This document shows positions 10,401 through 45,510 of a stretch of DNA of 64,000 nt, in pieces. The position numbers and the translations under genes are program-made. The stretch's first letter is position 1. Each line of letters opens with the position of its first letter. This DNA comes from Anthopleura xanthogrammica. Its lineage: Eukaryota > Cnidaria > Anthozoa > Actiniaria > Actiniidae. The notes beneath the pieces are model-generated. The model made no database searches. It was not told where the DNA came from and worked only from the letters and a program-made list of their open reading frames with translations. Location: the NCBI GenBank assembly GCA_964019055.1, contig OZ025220.1, forward strand, positions 5,688,120 to 5,752,119, in the 5' to 3' direction.

Positions 10401-12871
10401 ATGCTTAATGTGGATATCAGGTTTTAAATTATCAAACTAGACGCTCTTGGAGCGTTTGCTCGGGCATGTGAGGCAGTAAGTAAGAAGCTCTTTCACAGGA
10501 AATCCGAGCAAAAATCTCAAGATGATACACACTATAATTTATCGTACAACGTCTATCCTACCCGCTATTATATTCTCTTAAAAGTTACTCCATGTAACGT
10601 GGAGTCCGTCACGTAAAATGTATATCCTTTAATTTCTGGGCAGTAATGTTTACCCATTCTAAACACCAACCGGAATTTACTGGAATTAATGCCTATAAAT
10701 TTACTTATACATATTAACCAAATAAATATCTTTTAAGGTTTACCAAACACCCAAAACAATGAAAAACATTAGTCTGGTACGAGATAAGATTATGGCCTGA
10801 AGTAAAGGTCTCTACCATAAGCGGATCGAAATTTGCGCGCTTAATTAGCTATAGCCAAAGCCCCGCTCTTGTGCCTAAGGGAACATGACAACAACATGCA
10901 CGTGGCGTCGGGTCTGTTCTGCCACAAGCCTATACTCTGAACATGCGCAGTATTGCTTGTCAGTTTAACGTAGAATTCTATTCTAAACAATAAATGCATT
11001 TTTTTCCCTCATAGATGGCAGCCAATGGATTTACAAATATGATTCTCTTCAAGAAACGACCAAGGCCACTGGTAAGTATATAAGAAGCCTAACACCAAGG
11101 GGAGGGGGTGATGAGAAACAATGCAGGACTGATGCCCTATAGTATACAAGATCATTGTGATTCAAATGTTAGGGTCCAAATGTATTATTGTGTTAGTAAA
11201 ACGTGTTGGAAACCACTTCTAATGTTCTCAAGGTCACTTCATTGATTAGCCCTGGAAGTATTGTGAATCAAGAGTCTAGATGACTGAGCAGTTGCCCTCA
11301 ACGGTACCAGTCATGAAGCGGCTTTGAAATAGGAAAATTTATTGTCACGCCTAAAATGAAATTATTTCCAATTTCAGATATTTTTATATCAAATTCAATC
11401 CCGTTTCCTTCCCGCTTCTCTTCTATTTTCTTCACTAGATCTTTTCTTTTCTGCATGCATTTTTCCATTTGTTTTCCCCAACTAAGTACTTCTCGTCGCA
11501 TTGTCTGACTCTAGTGTTCTTTTCTGATATCCTTTAGATCATTGCATCCATTTTCTTCACCTTATCTTCGGGTCTCCTGTGTTTCGCTGGTGCAATGCAT
11601 TCCCTCACCGATGTAGCAACAATGATATCAAGCTTCGAAAGATGCCAATACTTTCCGAAAGAAACTTCGTGCAGGTGCTTTTACGCGAGTGATCTCCGAC
11701 AGGTGTCGTACATTTTCCGAGGAACCGAAAACTGCCGAGTAGTCCAGTTCGACTTAAAGAATATGGTGTACGGGATAAGCGGTGTTTATGGAGCTGGTCT
11801 GGCAGTGTGTTTGATAGCTGGTGTGCTAGAATGCCTTTTACTCAGTCCGTCTCGTCGTTCAAAGGTAAGCCATTCTTCGTTTGCGCATGACGTCATAGCC
11901 GCCATATTGGAAGAATTTGACAAAAGATTTTGCGATGAATTCTTTTGTAATATCTTCCACAATGGCAGACGTGCCTCTTGTTTTTACGCTTCCTTGGGAA
12001 TGAATGATAGCAAAGCAAGAATTGTCATGTATTCTTTCAGCTTACAAAAGCTATTTTTTCTTACGTAGAGTCACGTGATATGAGGTCACGTGATATGCTT
12101 CCGCCATCTTGTTATGAGAAAACACACACACTGGTTACAGTTATTCACAATTGTAGATACACATTAGTCTATCTAATCTTCTCACATCAGATCCTAACGT
12201 CGAGTGTTTATGTCGCTTTCTTCATAAATGCCAGAAACCACGTGACTTACGCTAGTATCAAGCTAGTTCCGTTTCCTGTACAGTTACTTCCGTTGAATCA
12301 AATCACGGTCAAAAACGGTCAATGTAAATTTATTTATCTTTGAATCCAATAGCTTCTTCAAAATGTTCTAATTTGAATAATAAATAAATAAAAACAAATC
12401 TCTTTATTTAAGTGTTTAGTCTTTCTAGCGCTTTCGCACTAATTGGGGACACTTTTCACTCACACACACTACCACTACCTTCAGTATTTTATGCACACAA
12501 CGCTCACTCACATGTTGAATTATTTTCTTCTCTAGAACATGTCATATCGTTCAAGATCCGAAGGAGATGGCAAATGTACTTCGACATCACGTCAGTCTCA
12601 GACCTCCCAAACTAATCTGACACTCAGCTGTTCCGAGGCGGAACTGGTTGCTGGCGAATCATCATCCTCCACGTCAACAAGCAGTACGTCAACCCCGCAA
12701 ACGAGGCGAGAATCACAGACACGACGGGAAACACCGAGCGCATGCGCAAGACAACACGCATGCTCACATTATGTCGTGGACTTGGATGTGAACGTACCGA
12801 GAAGAGACTATTGCATAAATTATAACACAGCATCTACGAGGCACGATCCACCACCGCCATATACTGAATAA
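7403..12871 (+). CDS. TMEM255-like four-transmembrane protein with C-terminal PPxY
   Basis: Four coding exons joined in phase 0 at GT-AG sites: 7403-7687, 11015-11071, 11538-11864 and 12536-12871, giving 334 residues. The N-terminus (1-48) is basic and cytosolic-looking with a Cys cluster C42-x-C44-C45. TM1 is about 49-72, followed by an N-L-T glycosylation site at 75. TM2 is about 88-106, TM3 about 115-137 and TM4 about 193-216. The TM3-TM4 loop carries cysteines 150, 159, 161 and 180. The tail is Ser/Thr-rich and ends PPPPYTE, a PPxY ligand for WW domains, as in NEDD4-type ligases. Layout, length (TMEM255A is about 350 residues), the K-x-R-x-x-L-x-x-ASI-x-F stretch entering TM3 and the C-terminal PPPY resemble the TMEM255 family; this family call is from memory of the pattern, not a search. 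An AATAAA follows at 12970. Confidence 0.75.
7688..11014 (+). other. Intron 1 of the TMEM255-like gene
   Basis: A 3.3-kb intron flanked by GTGAGT and CTCATAG. It holds the perfect palindrome at 9536-9643 and short simple repeats, including a GA run near 9965. Open frames within it (8380, 8966, 9821, 10047) show no recognisable product and are judged chance. Confidence 0.6.
9536..9643. repeat. Perfect palindrome, 53-bp arms, 2-bp spacer
   Basis: Bases 9536-9588 and 9591-9643 are exact reverse complements, separated only by CA. As RNA this would form an uninterrupted 53-bp hairpin, much more regular than a normal animal pre-miRNA. The last bases of the right arm (GCTCAGTTTT) are partly repeated at 9644-9652. 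It lies in an intron transcribed from the plus strand. Confidence 0.9.
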
Positions 12872-12969
12872 TGGAGGGTTACTATGGTAACGAACCCTCG
12901 ATGACAATGACTGTGATTCAATCAAAGGAACATTGAAAAGACCTTCATTGAGTACAGAATTCTGGTGAA

Positions 12970-12975
12970 AATAAA
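12970..12975 (+). terminator. Polyadenylation signal AATAAA of the TMEM255-like gene
   Basis: Canonical AATAAA about 100 bases after the stop codon at 12869-12871, in the right orientation. The next gene candidate starts more than 1.4 kb further on. Confidence 0.6.
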
Positions 12976-13092
12976 CTATGAACACCAAAATATTCAATTC
13001 AAAATAATATCGTGGCCGTGAAGACCGCTGACTTGCTCTTTCCGCAGAGCTAGGCAACGCAGTAATAGGTCACGTGATCATTTCCCGCCAAG

Positions 13093-13268
13093 TATAGAGG
13101 ATTTGCACCATTACGTGATGGCAGCCATGACAGGAGGCAGGACATATGGTCTAAACTGATTTACATGAGAAAGAACTGAATTCAGTTTCCCAGGGGGGAG
13201 AAAGACTATTGTTGTGCAGTAGCCGATCTGTCATGGCTGCCATCACGTGACGGTGCAAAGCCTCTATA
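13093..13268. mobile_element. MITE with 40-bp terminal inverted repeats
   Basis: TATAGAGG...GTGATGGCAGCCATGACA at 13093-13132 is mirrored by TGTCATGGCTGCCATCAC...CCTCTATA ending at 13268. The total is 176 bp with no coding sequence. Confidence 0.8.
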
Positions 13269-13818
13269 GCATTAGGAGGCAACAAATATTCAAATTAATC
13301 ATAAGCTAAACTTAAAGCGAATTTCTTCAAATAAACTTTGAATTAACAGCCTTAGACGCTGTCGGAACTAGAACTGGAAGGAAGATGGATCCTAGGGAAT
13401 ATCCCATGCTTTCTTTCCAACACGGCAGTGAAGAGTCACGTGACCTGTTAACTCGCAATGCCTGTTATGCAAATAGCAAGGAAAGTAGCTGGTTAGAACT
13501 CGAATCTTCATTAATATATAGAGAGTTTTGTACATATTGTACATAAGCAAAAATGAATTTTTATGGGAAAGTAACTTAGTGTCGTGTAATTTAAGCTGTT
13601 TTGTCATTTATTGTACAGCAAAATAAGCCCGGACTGGTTTAATACCATCAGTATCCCACTTGTAGATAGACTATCGAGATCCATCGCATTTGCCACGACA
13701 ATTATTTTACTTGCGATAAGTTTGTTAAATACATGTACAGATATTTTATTTGTGATGTAAATAAATGAATAGATAAATTAAAAATTGAAACAATGTTACA
13801 TGAAGTTTCCTTCTTAAT

Positions 13819-13984
13819 AGACCTTTTTTATTAACTTCGTATTCAACTTCCCCATTTCAGACCACATGACATTCCCTTGAGAAATGTTCTTTTATTAAAA
13901 TATTTACATATGAAAGAATGAACTCCCAAGAGTGGCATAGCCTGGTCTGAAATGGCACAACAAACAACGAAGCTAAAAAGGTCT
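13819..13984. mobile_element. MITE with AGACCTTTTT termini
   Basis: AGACCTTTTT at 13819 is mirrored by AAAAAGGTCT ending at 13984. The internal blocks CCCCATTTCAGACCACATGA and CTGGTCTGAAATGG are mutual inverted repeats and recur at about 22840-22950 and 39345-39548, marking one family. Confidence 0.7.
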
Positions 13985-14349
13985 ATTCTTGCAGTATTTT
14001 TTCGTAAAACCATCGTGCGTACTGTGATATAGTGTGTGCAGACCCAAGCAAAAATGGTACATTTAGTAAAATTAGATTTTTTAGGATTTTTTTTATCATC
14101 CTTTGGGCTCCCTTTATACATTCATGTATTTTTTTTTCTGTATTTGGGCTCCCTTTATTCATTCATGTATTTTGTTTTCTGTATTTTTATTTAAAAAATC
14201 CTTGCTACGAATTCCCATAATTTCAAGTGTGGGATACCTGTGTTAGTAAAAAACCGGAACTTTTAACCTTAGTTTCTATGACAACCAAGTAAGCTATTCT
14301 TTAAATAGAACCGGAAAAACCAAATAAGGAAAGCAGTAGGCGGGCTATA

Positions 14350-14431
14350 AGATCACGTGGTACATTGGGCGCCAAGAATTTGAATCCAAAATCGTGCATT
14401 CTGATTGGTTGAAATTGAAGGAAATCTTTCG
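14350..14431 (+). promoter_or_regulatory. Candidate SIN3 promoter / 5'UTR
   Basis: A CACGTG E-box (about 14354), a GATTGGTT CCAAT-type motif (about 14403) and a GATGACGTCA CRE-like site overlap the proposed start codon at 14432. The sequence is GC-richer than its surroundings. These are motif matches only; no start site can be proven from sequence. Confidence 0.35.
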
Positions 14432-14498
14432 ATGACGTCACGCTGTGCTCCGTCGATGAAAACGCGACCAAAAGAGATTCAAGAGGAAGAGTTTTCAG
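14432..14498 (+). CDS. Probable first coding exon of SIN3
   Basis: An ATG at 14432 opens 22 codons ending at a strong TTTTCAG|GTAAGA donor in phase 1. The first confidently placed SIN3 exon has an acceptor (CAG, 22221-22223) whose first two bases complete a codon in exactly this phase, adding ten further residues before the MKRG start. This would raise the protein from 1224 to 1257 residues. The alternative is that translation starts at 22256, where MKRGRP resembles the vertebrate SIN3A start, and this exon is untranslated or unrelated. The intron would be 7.7 kb. Confidence 0.45.
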
Positions 14499-16052
14499 GT
14501 AAGATTTCTATTTTAATCCTAAGATATTTTCGCCATCCTTCGCTCCAGAATTGTTTTAAATCCATCATAAGATTTACAGATGCCTATATGATAATGCTGT
14601 GTGTTCATTTTAAAATATAATCTATATTTCCTTGCTCAAAGTGGTAATGTTTGTGTGGTATTCCTCTGTGACTTAAGGGTATCGTAGTGTTTTTGAGTAA
14701 ATATCGTTTTAGGACTGTCTCTCTTAAATCTATTTTATTCGTTAAGTTACAGAGAAGTGTTATTACATAAGGAAGGACCTAAATTTCTAAAAATTCTTGT
14801 AAAATCTATCGAATTGACGAGTGTTTACGACCAAAAATGAGTATGTCAATCCATGTTTGGAAGTCATTACATGAACGATGAAGAATGTATGTTTAAAGCT
14901 AAAAAACTTACTTTTGTGACCTCTTAATGCATAAATAAGCAGTTTAGACTTCTAAGAAACTGTTAAGTAACTTGTATGGAGTATTTTTGGCTTGCAAAAT
15001 GTGTTAATTTTGCTTGAATTCTGCAAAAACAAGGTCGTACCATAGAATCGGAATCTATTTCCTGTCGAAGTAAACACAAACGTTCGCGCCCATAATCAAA
15101 ACTCCAAAATCCTTTTCCTTCTGAGATTCTCTCCAAAAATATCAAATAACCCTCCTTAGATCAAAAACTTGAACTATATAGCTTCTTTTTTTCTATTTGT
15201 TCGTTTTAGCCTGTTTTAACTGACTTGTTTTTGTGTTCCTGTGCACGATTCGTTCAAAGTTCCAGTCATGCAAATATTATATTTGTAAACTGTTTTTATG
15301 GGCTCTTCTATGATCAACACCCACGCTTTATCCTCGTATTCTACTCAAAAAGCTATCATGCCTGTCTGAGTCCCTGCTTTGATAAAGTCTACAAACCAAG
15401 GAATTTGTTTTTACCCTCCATTCGTAAATTTCATTTAAGTTTGTACATTTGAACTTTACATTACATAACAAATCCTAAAAAAAGATTGCTATTTTATAAC
15501 AAGATATATAATATATTTTTATCTTTGAAGCATGTCCCATGATTATTCTAAAATATTTTGTCTTTTATTAACATTTAAAATAAATTTCTATTGCATTATG
15601 TTAGCAATGAACGCAATCTCAAGTGATTTTAATTTTAAATCTCTCCCAGCAAAATGGTAAACACAATTTTCAAGCTTTAAAGATTTGTGTCCTAATTTGT
15701 GATTTTGCTTGTTTATTCCTATGCACTTAAAATTATTTTAAGAATTTGTCATTTGCAAACTTCTCCAATATGCCTGTATAAGCTTTATAAACTTCTGTTG
15801 CAAAAAAGAGACAATTATTTTATTATCCATATGTCAATCTTGTGCAGCTTTACTAGTGAAAATCCCAGACAAGTATTTTTCTTTATTTTTGGTCCATGTT
15901 TCAACATCATACAAACTCGACAGTTGCTTCTGACTTTCAAAAATGTCAAAGGTGGGGACTGAGTATTTTTGATTGTTGACGACAAATAACACTTATCAAC
16001 AGGCAGCTCACAACTATGAAGTTTCCAATTAATATAACAGTAGGTTTCATTT

Positions 16053-16390
16053 AACCTTTCCCGAATAGACACCAAACTATGTTTGGAAATTCTCAAATTC
16101 GGCAACTAACTTCAAACTTCAAAACAACCTCTGTTATGAACTTCTGACTTTCGAATTGAAGTTCTGAACCTGGTTTGGCTCGAAGTTTGGCAGTTTACAA
16201 GAAATCAATATTTTTGCTAAACAAGTGAGTTTTTGTAGTGTCTAGTAAACTGCCAAGCTTCAAGCCAAACCAAGTTCAGAACTTTGATGTGAAGTTCAAA
16301 AGTTCATGACGAACTTCCTTTTGAAGTTGGAAGTTAGTCACCGAACTTGGGAATTTCTGAACATAGTTCGGAGTCTGTTCGGGAAAAGGT
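16053..16390. mobile_element. Foldback element with ~145-bp arms
   Basis: Left arm (about 16053-16198) and right arm (about 16246-16390) are imperfect reverse complements, ending in ACCTTTTCCCGAA-type termini. A GAAGTT-like word recurs many times within the arms. No coding capacity. Confidence 0.65.
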
Positions 16391-17280
16391 ATGCTAAATC
16401 CACTGTAAAAACTGGTACTTTCTCATGATCGTACTAATAATAATTGTTAGAAAAATAAATGATGAAGTTGAAAACCCTGCTAAAACTGAATATATATATT
16501 AAAAATTAAGACTATAAATTAATGCAAGATATAATAACAATATTATATGTTCTAATGGCATGTATGTCCAATACACACGACCTGATACGAGTGGTGAATT
16601 TGCTTCACGACTCGTACAGGTCATGAAAGTTATTAGTATGCATAAAACGAGCATATTAATTTCTTACATCACATATTCATCATACAAAATTTTGAAATGG
16701 TCACCCTGTGGTGAAAGGAACACTAATAAATGGTGACGGTCACCATGTGGTATGCATAAATTAAGTACCTCATGACCTCACTCCTCTCGACCCCCCCACA
16801 ACTCGTACCACTCGTACCACTCGTACGACTCGTAAGAACCATTTACGACCCGTGCATATCATTATCTACTGGTGAAAATATTTGCTCCAGATCCCTGATT
16901 CTAAAATATTTGCTCGATCTGAAGCTCATAAGTTATACTTCGTTTTCTAAAGCTGATATACGAGCCATCTATACTTGTTGTTGACGCTGGGCATATAGAA
17001 TACCGGGAGAATACGAGAATTCTTTGGTGGAATTGTTTTCTACTTATTTTTGAGCACATACGAAACTTATACGAATCCGAAATGTAAGCTTGTGTAGTTA
17101 TTATCTTACTTCGTTTTCTAAGGCTTTCTTCGTTTAGAATCGAATCTGAATACCGTAATAACAATGAATGATATGAGTAGCTTTCGTTGTCAAAACACCC
17201 CGCTCAAAAATACACTCGCTTACAAATATATTCGTTTACAATGCACTCTGAAATTATAAACTTACCATAAAAACAAACAT

Positions 17281-17666
17281 ATTCCTTTGGAATCAACTCT
17301 GAATATTATGACAATGATATTTATGATTTCTCGTTTTCAAAAGACTCGCCCACAAACATATGCCTTTGGAATCAACTCTGAATATTATGACATTGATATG
17401 ATTTCTCGTTTTCAAAAGACTCGCCCACAAACATATGCCTTTGGAATCAACTCTGAATATTATGACATTGATATGATTTCTCGTTTTCAAAACTCTCGCC
17501 CACCAACAACATATGCCTTTGGAATCAACTCTGTATATTATGACATTGATATGATTTCTCGTTTTCAAAAGACTCGCCCAAAAACATATTCCTTTGGAAT
17601 CAACTCTGAATATTATGACAATGATATATATGATTTCTCGTTTTCAAAAGACTCGCCCACAAACAC
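17281..17666. repeat. 75-79-bp tandem repeat, ~5 copies
   Basis: Units begin at CCTTTGGAATC (17284, 17363, 17438, 17516, 17591). Spacings of 75 and 78 keep reading frames open on both strands, giving repetitive frames that are not gene evidence. More decayed copies seem to extend back to about 17085. Confidence 0.9.
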
Positions 17667-17705
17667 ATTTCTTCACTATATCATTTGTTTTTGTTGTACC
17701 AAGAC

Positions 17706-18987
17706 CTTAGGCTACATTCATTATGTATGCTGCAGGGGGTGCAGAGGATTTTTAGGGGGGATCATAAAATTTACTGGCATGAAAGGGGGGGATTGCAAAA
17801 AAATGTTATGTTAGTTAAGGGGGGATGCTAATTTTTTTCAATAATGTTTTTTGTATGCAAATCATTATTTCACCTACAGTACTTCACAAATGAACAATAT
17901 TTAGCTTGAATGCTATCAACCAACAGTTTTTCATTATGCTATAAAACAATAACGAGCTGGTCCAGACCCAACAAGTGAACAAATTAAAAAACAGGCAGCT
18001 TAAGTAAAGGCAAGTCTTTAAGCTTCATGTCAATTCACACATTTGCAGTGAATATCATAATGAATAACATCATATTCCCAGCAAAATAGACCTTTGTGTT
18101 TTGAATAAATGCAGAAAACAATTAACATTTGGATTCTCAGTACTGTCATTGTCACCATCATTGACACTATCTGCATTATGGTAATCATCACTGTCTTTTT
18201 TGTTATTGTCATCATTGTTATGATCACTGTTGAGATCATCTTCCTCACCTTCCTCATCATTATCTTCCTCGCAAGCTAGATATTAATTTTTTTTAGTTTT
18301 CTTTAATTCTTTAATAAGAATGTAAGAATAAGAATACAAACAAATTCTCTTCTTTTTCTTTGCCAGAAAATGCAAAATTGTCATAACTTTAATACTATAA
18401 ATATGTCGCAAATGCCTCTTGAAATGCTGGACATCGCATTTCCAAGAGTCTGAATTTCAAAATATTTTAGGTCGATTGCCTCACTAAACATTTTAGTCTG
18501 GCTACAGCCTTGACCACAAGTTGTCACTTGTTAGAAAGAAAAAAGATAAAATGATCGATGCATATCATATCATGGCACACACTGAACTGTTGATAGGGGA
18601 CCTGGAAAATGGCAACAGTGAGGATGAGGAACATCAGAATTCTGATGATGATGAGGAGGAAAGTAGTGATGATTTTGATAGTGATGAAAGCAACGAAGAG
18701 GAAGTGGTTCTTGTAGAAAGAATACAGTTGAAGTTCCTGTTATTAGTGCTTCTTCCATATTACAATACCGGTCCTAGGCCTGGATTGAATAGGTACAATT
18801 TTGATAAAAATGGAACTGAAATGTCTTTTTTGGAGAAGAGAACAGCAGGGGGGATCTATAATTTTTCTTTTAGCCCAGAGGGGGAGTGCAATTTTTCTTG
18901 TGTAAATATTGGGGGATTTAAAAAAATAAACAGTTAAAAAAAGTTCCTCTGCCCCCCCTGTAGTATACATAATGAATGTAGCCTTAG
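17706..18987. mobile_element. Nested 1.28-kb TIR element, Harbinger-like TSD
   Basis: GGCTACATTCATTATGTATG at the left is mirrored by CATAATGAATGTAGCC at the right, with TIRs of about 40 bp that run into G-rich/C-rich stretches. A TTA trinucleotide flanks both ends, matching the 3-bp TWA target duplication of PIF/Harbinger elements; the class is inferred from that alone. Inside are two acidic open stretches: a plus-strand frame at 18521-18937 with an E/D-rich run and a minus-strand one at about 18050-18280. Neither contains a domain I recognise. Confidence 0.55.
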
Positions 18988-19889
18988 AAATATATTTTTT
19001 TCACAATCGACTCTCGATACCATAATACCAATCATGTACTACTCACTTATGGTTCAAGAGATCTATAGACCCCTTTCATTTTAATGTCATAGCAGCTCAA
19101 TTTGGAGGACAAAACTGTATACTAGCTGTTATTATGTATCATTATTTATGACAAAACCATTTTGTATTCCAAAGAAAGCTCAATCATTTGGCTTCCTATT
19201 CTGATATCATTTCATTTCTCAATTTAATTTCTTTCAATAGATGCTTAATATCTTTCAATTTTCATAATTTTTTAAGAAATAGCTTTGAAAATGATATAAA
19301 CCAGCAATTTCATCAGGGAGGCAATGAACCATTTCCCTGCCACATCCACAGGAGTCCAGCATGCATTTATTTACTGAAACTTTGGTGCTATGATCAAACT
19401 TTGCAGGGAGGGGGCAGCTAATTGTTTTTGAAAAACTTTACTTTTGTCACACCTGATTGCGAAAAGCTGAAGTGTTGCTTATGCATTAATGTCACTAGGG
19501 ATTTCACACAAAAAAGTTACACAGATAAAACTTTCAACTAGGCCCTTTTACATTGAATTACAATTTAAAAGTTGATTTTAGAATTACATTTTAGAAATTG
19601 ATGACCCCTGTTTAATGGCTATTACACACCTGTCTTCTTTCAAAACTATAATTTACATCTTTGTATCTCTCTAACCATACATAACATTCTTTATGGACAC
19701 TAACCCTGCTAGCATAACTTCCTCTGTTGGGTTAAATAAGATGAAGATGGGCTCTGAGCAGGGTAACAAATACCATATTTGAGAAACAATAATACATGTT
19801 TTTTTCTTCCCAACATTATGTACTTCAAGAAGTATGTCATGCCGTTTTGCCAATAATTCGTTTAAATGAAATAACAATGTTTAGCTGAA

Positions 19890-19932
19890 CCAGGGAGGTG
19901 GGAGGGAGATCATCTCCCTCCCACCTCCCTGG
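19890..19932. repeat. Perfect 20-bp-arm hairpin
   Basis: CCAGGGAGGTGGGAGGGAGA at 19890-19909 is followed by TCA and its exact reverse complement to 19932. The run is unusually GC-rich for this region. Confidence 0.85.
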
Positions 19933-20284
19933 CTGAACCTTAGTGGTTCTCAAAGACATCATACATCTACATCTACATCTACATTTATACATCTAGAGTT
20001 AGGATAATAATTATAAAAGATTTTTATTTTTCATCATCACATTTGTATTAAAGGAACCAAGCTAAGACCAAATAAGTTTACAAAGTAGAATTTAATAAAG
20101 AAGTAAACATAACTCCATAAATGCACATTTTCTCTACAAGTTCACATATGAATTAGCCATCGACTTTCGGGTTTAAAAATCGATCTTCCTGATACTTAGT
20201 TTGTGAGTTCCCTTTCATAAAACTATGTCAACCATGTGTTTCGAATTAAAAAAAAAAATTTCTACGAGTTACATATTGTACTTT

Positions 20285-20690
20285 TTCAATGGTTCTTACG
20301 AGTCGTACGAGTGGTACGAGTGGTACGAGTTTTTAGGACCCCTCTGAGCTTGCCAAAATGTTAAGTACATAATTTATTCAGGCTATACCACAGGGTTCCC
20401 ACATACTATTTTCACCACCTGTACCAGTGGATAATGATATGCACGGGTCGTAAATGGTTCTTACGAGTCGTACGAGTGGTACGAGTGGTCGAGTTTTTAG
20501 GGCCCCTGTGAGCATGCCAAAACGCTAAGTCCATAATTTATTCAGGCTATACCACAGGGTTCCAACATACTATTTTCACCACCTGTACCAGTGGATAATG
20601 ATATGCACGGGTCGTAAATGGTTCTTACGAGTCGTACGAGTGGTACGAGTTTTAAGGGCCCCTGTGAGCTTGCCTATTTTTTAACTATGA
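20285..20690. repeat. ~165-bp tandem repeat, 2.5 copies
   Basis: GGTTCTTACGAGTCGTACGA recurs at 20291, 20456 and 20620. Each unit carries two or three GTACGAGTG words and ends with a CACCTGTACCAGTGGATAAT block. An inverted single copy is at about 16795-16880. Confidence 0.85.
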
Positions 20691-21567
20691 AAATAACTAA
20701 GTCTCTTAATTATTCAGTTATTCATCATATGACATAATAAATCAATATGCTCGTTTTATGCATACTAATTATATTCACGACCTGTACAAGTCGTGAAGCA
20801 AATTCACCACTCGTATCAGGTCGTGTGTATTGGACAACCCTCTCTAATGGAATCATATAAGGTTAAAGACTAACTAAGGAAATCATCATAAATCTTTGGT
20901 TTTAACAGGCATTTAAAATGCCGGACATTTTCGCAAACCAATCCCAGCTTTGATTGAGTCACAAATTAAACCATCTTTATTTTTCCCCAATGGAATGTAG
21001 AATGTCCAACAAACTCGAATTCAGAAGATTTTTTAGTTATCGAGGTTTTCTTAATGTACCTTTAGAAAGCATTTATTCTAAGACCCATATTTGCAATCTT
21101 CAACACATTGATGTCTTTTCCATGCTGTATATCAAAATCACATTTTAGCTTATCGCACCTAGCAACAGGAACTAGGAGGGTAGAATTCAGAATTCAGGAT
21201 AGGTAACGATTTCCTTCATGAACTAAGTGTGCAAATATGATTAATAACCTCAATATATATATCAGTATCATCAAACTTCTTCAGGGCTCAATATTCTGAG
21301 CTTAATGCTATTGTTTTTGGTCTGTGTTTAACCCACGGCAGCAACAATCATCGTAAAACAAAAGAAATGCACTTAATTTATTTACTTGGCACCGTTAATC
21401 CCCACGGGATGAACGAACGCTTCGCTTATAATTAAGTTATTTCTCACCTATTGTTGCTTTCGATCCTTTTGTTTTCCTTTATTTTATGGTTCGCTTTTTT
21501 CTTATTGGTTTGTTTTCTCTCTCCTCTACTATATAAACATCTTTCTCACTCTTACTTTCTATTGACT

Positions 21568-21599
21568 CCGATGAAGGACTAACGTCCGAAACGTCAGTT
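21568..21599 (+). ncRNA. Hammerhead-like motif, copy 2
   Basis: CCGATGA (21568-21574), then A, GGAC-TAAC-GTCC forming a perfect 4-bp stem and 4-base loop (21576-21587), then GAAAC (21588-21592), GTCA and GTT. The layout equals a minimal hammerhead core except that U4 is C and one extra base precedes stem II. Stem I is not evident. It is probably a decayed Penelope-type terminal repeat. Confidence 0.35.
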
Positions 21600-21908
21600 C
21601 CTATTTTCACTACGGTGTAAAATTTATTAATCTACGATAACTGTTAATATAGAAAAGATATATTTAAACATTGTACATTATGTAGAGAGGACTAAAATGA
21701 ACCACTCAAGTGGTGATATTTAATTTGTCATTTTATTTTCCATTTGGCATTTAAAAATTATTTTCGTTTGGCATTATCTGCATTTTGGTCATGGCTAGGC
21801 TAGCTACAGTGCATTTTTAAACCCTGTTCTGTTTATGCAACAGAAAATTGGACACAGATTTAGATATTCTATAACTTAAGATTATTTTGAAAATTGGAAA
21901 TTTCTGTT

Positions 21909-22057
21909 TTACTGCAATTCTCAATATTCTGCAAACTCAGTAGCTGTGAGTTTCCAAATGAAATTTGATTTTTCACATCTGCCAGTCAAAAATATAAAAT
22001 GTACCGACTGATTAGTTGGAATGTCTGAATTCACAAAATATCAAGAATCGCAATAAA
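21909..22057. mobile_element. MITE, TTACTGC family, copy 1 (decayed)
   Basis: Starts TTACTGCAATTCTCAATATT and ends with ATCAAGAATCGCAATAA. It shares the internal GTACCGACTGATTA block with copies at 39028, 40399 and 43841, all in SIN3 introns. Confidence 0.65.
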
Positions 22058-22223
22058 ACTCAAGAACTCAAATTTTTTTAACTGTCCCTGAATCATATTT
22101 CATGGTAACCTTGCAGAAATCTCAATATACTCAATATACATTGACATATCATGATTACTAAAGTATTATATTTGTGTATAAACATCTTACCAATACAGAA
22201 TCCTATGTAACGGGTGACCTCAG

Positions 22224-45510
<23,287 letters not shown>

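Larger units (their letters stand above)
16565..20836. mobile_element. 4.3-kb element with TIRs and subterminal TACGAGT repeats
   Basis: TGTCCAATACACACGACC at 16565 is mirrored by GGTCGTGTGTATTGGACA ending at 20836, and the match continues for about 130 bp inward on both sides. Further in, clusters of the word TACGAGT/ACTCGTA lie at about 16800-16835 on the left and three times at 20290-20660 on the right, within a ~165-bp tandem repeat. The interior holds a decayed 75-bp tandem array and a nested TIR element (17706-18987). No transposase was recognised, so it is either non-autonomous or of a type I cannot name. No clear target duplication was found. Confidence 0.6.
14499..22223 (+). other. 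Proposed SIN3 intron 1 / upstream region, repeat-filled
   Basis: If 14432-14498 is an exon this is one intron. It contains a foldback (16053-16390), the 4.3-kb TIR element (16565-20836), a hairpin at 19890, a hammerhead-like retroelement tail (21568) and a MITE (21909-22057). From 14.5 to 16.0 kb I see only AT-rich DNA with no convincing exon. Confidence 0.5.

Noticed and set aside
18521..18937. Acidic 138-residue protein as a host gene
   Set aside because: It lies wholly inside a TIR element, its end runs into the terminal repeat, and no domain is recognisable.
20285..20690. Possible CRISPR-like array
   Set aside because: Only 2.5 copies, spacers are themselves repeated, and the genome is clearly animal; it is a tandem repeat of a TIR element.
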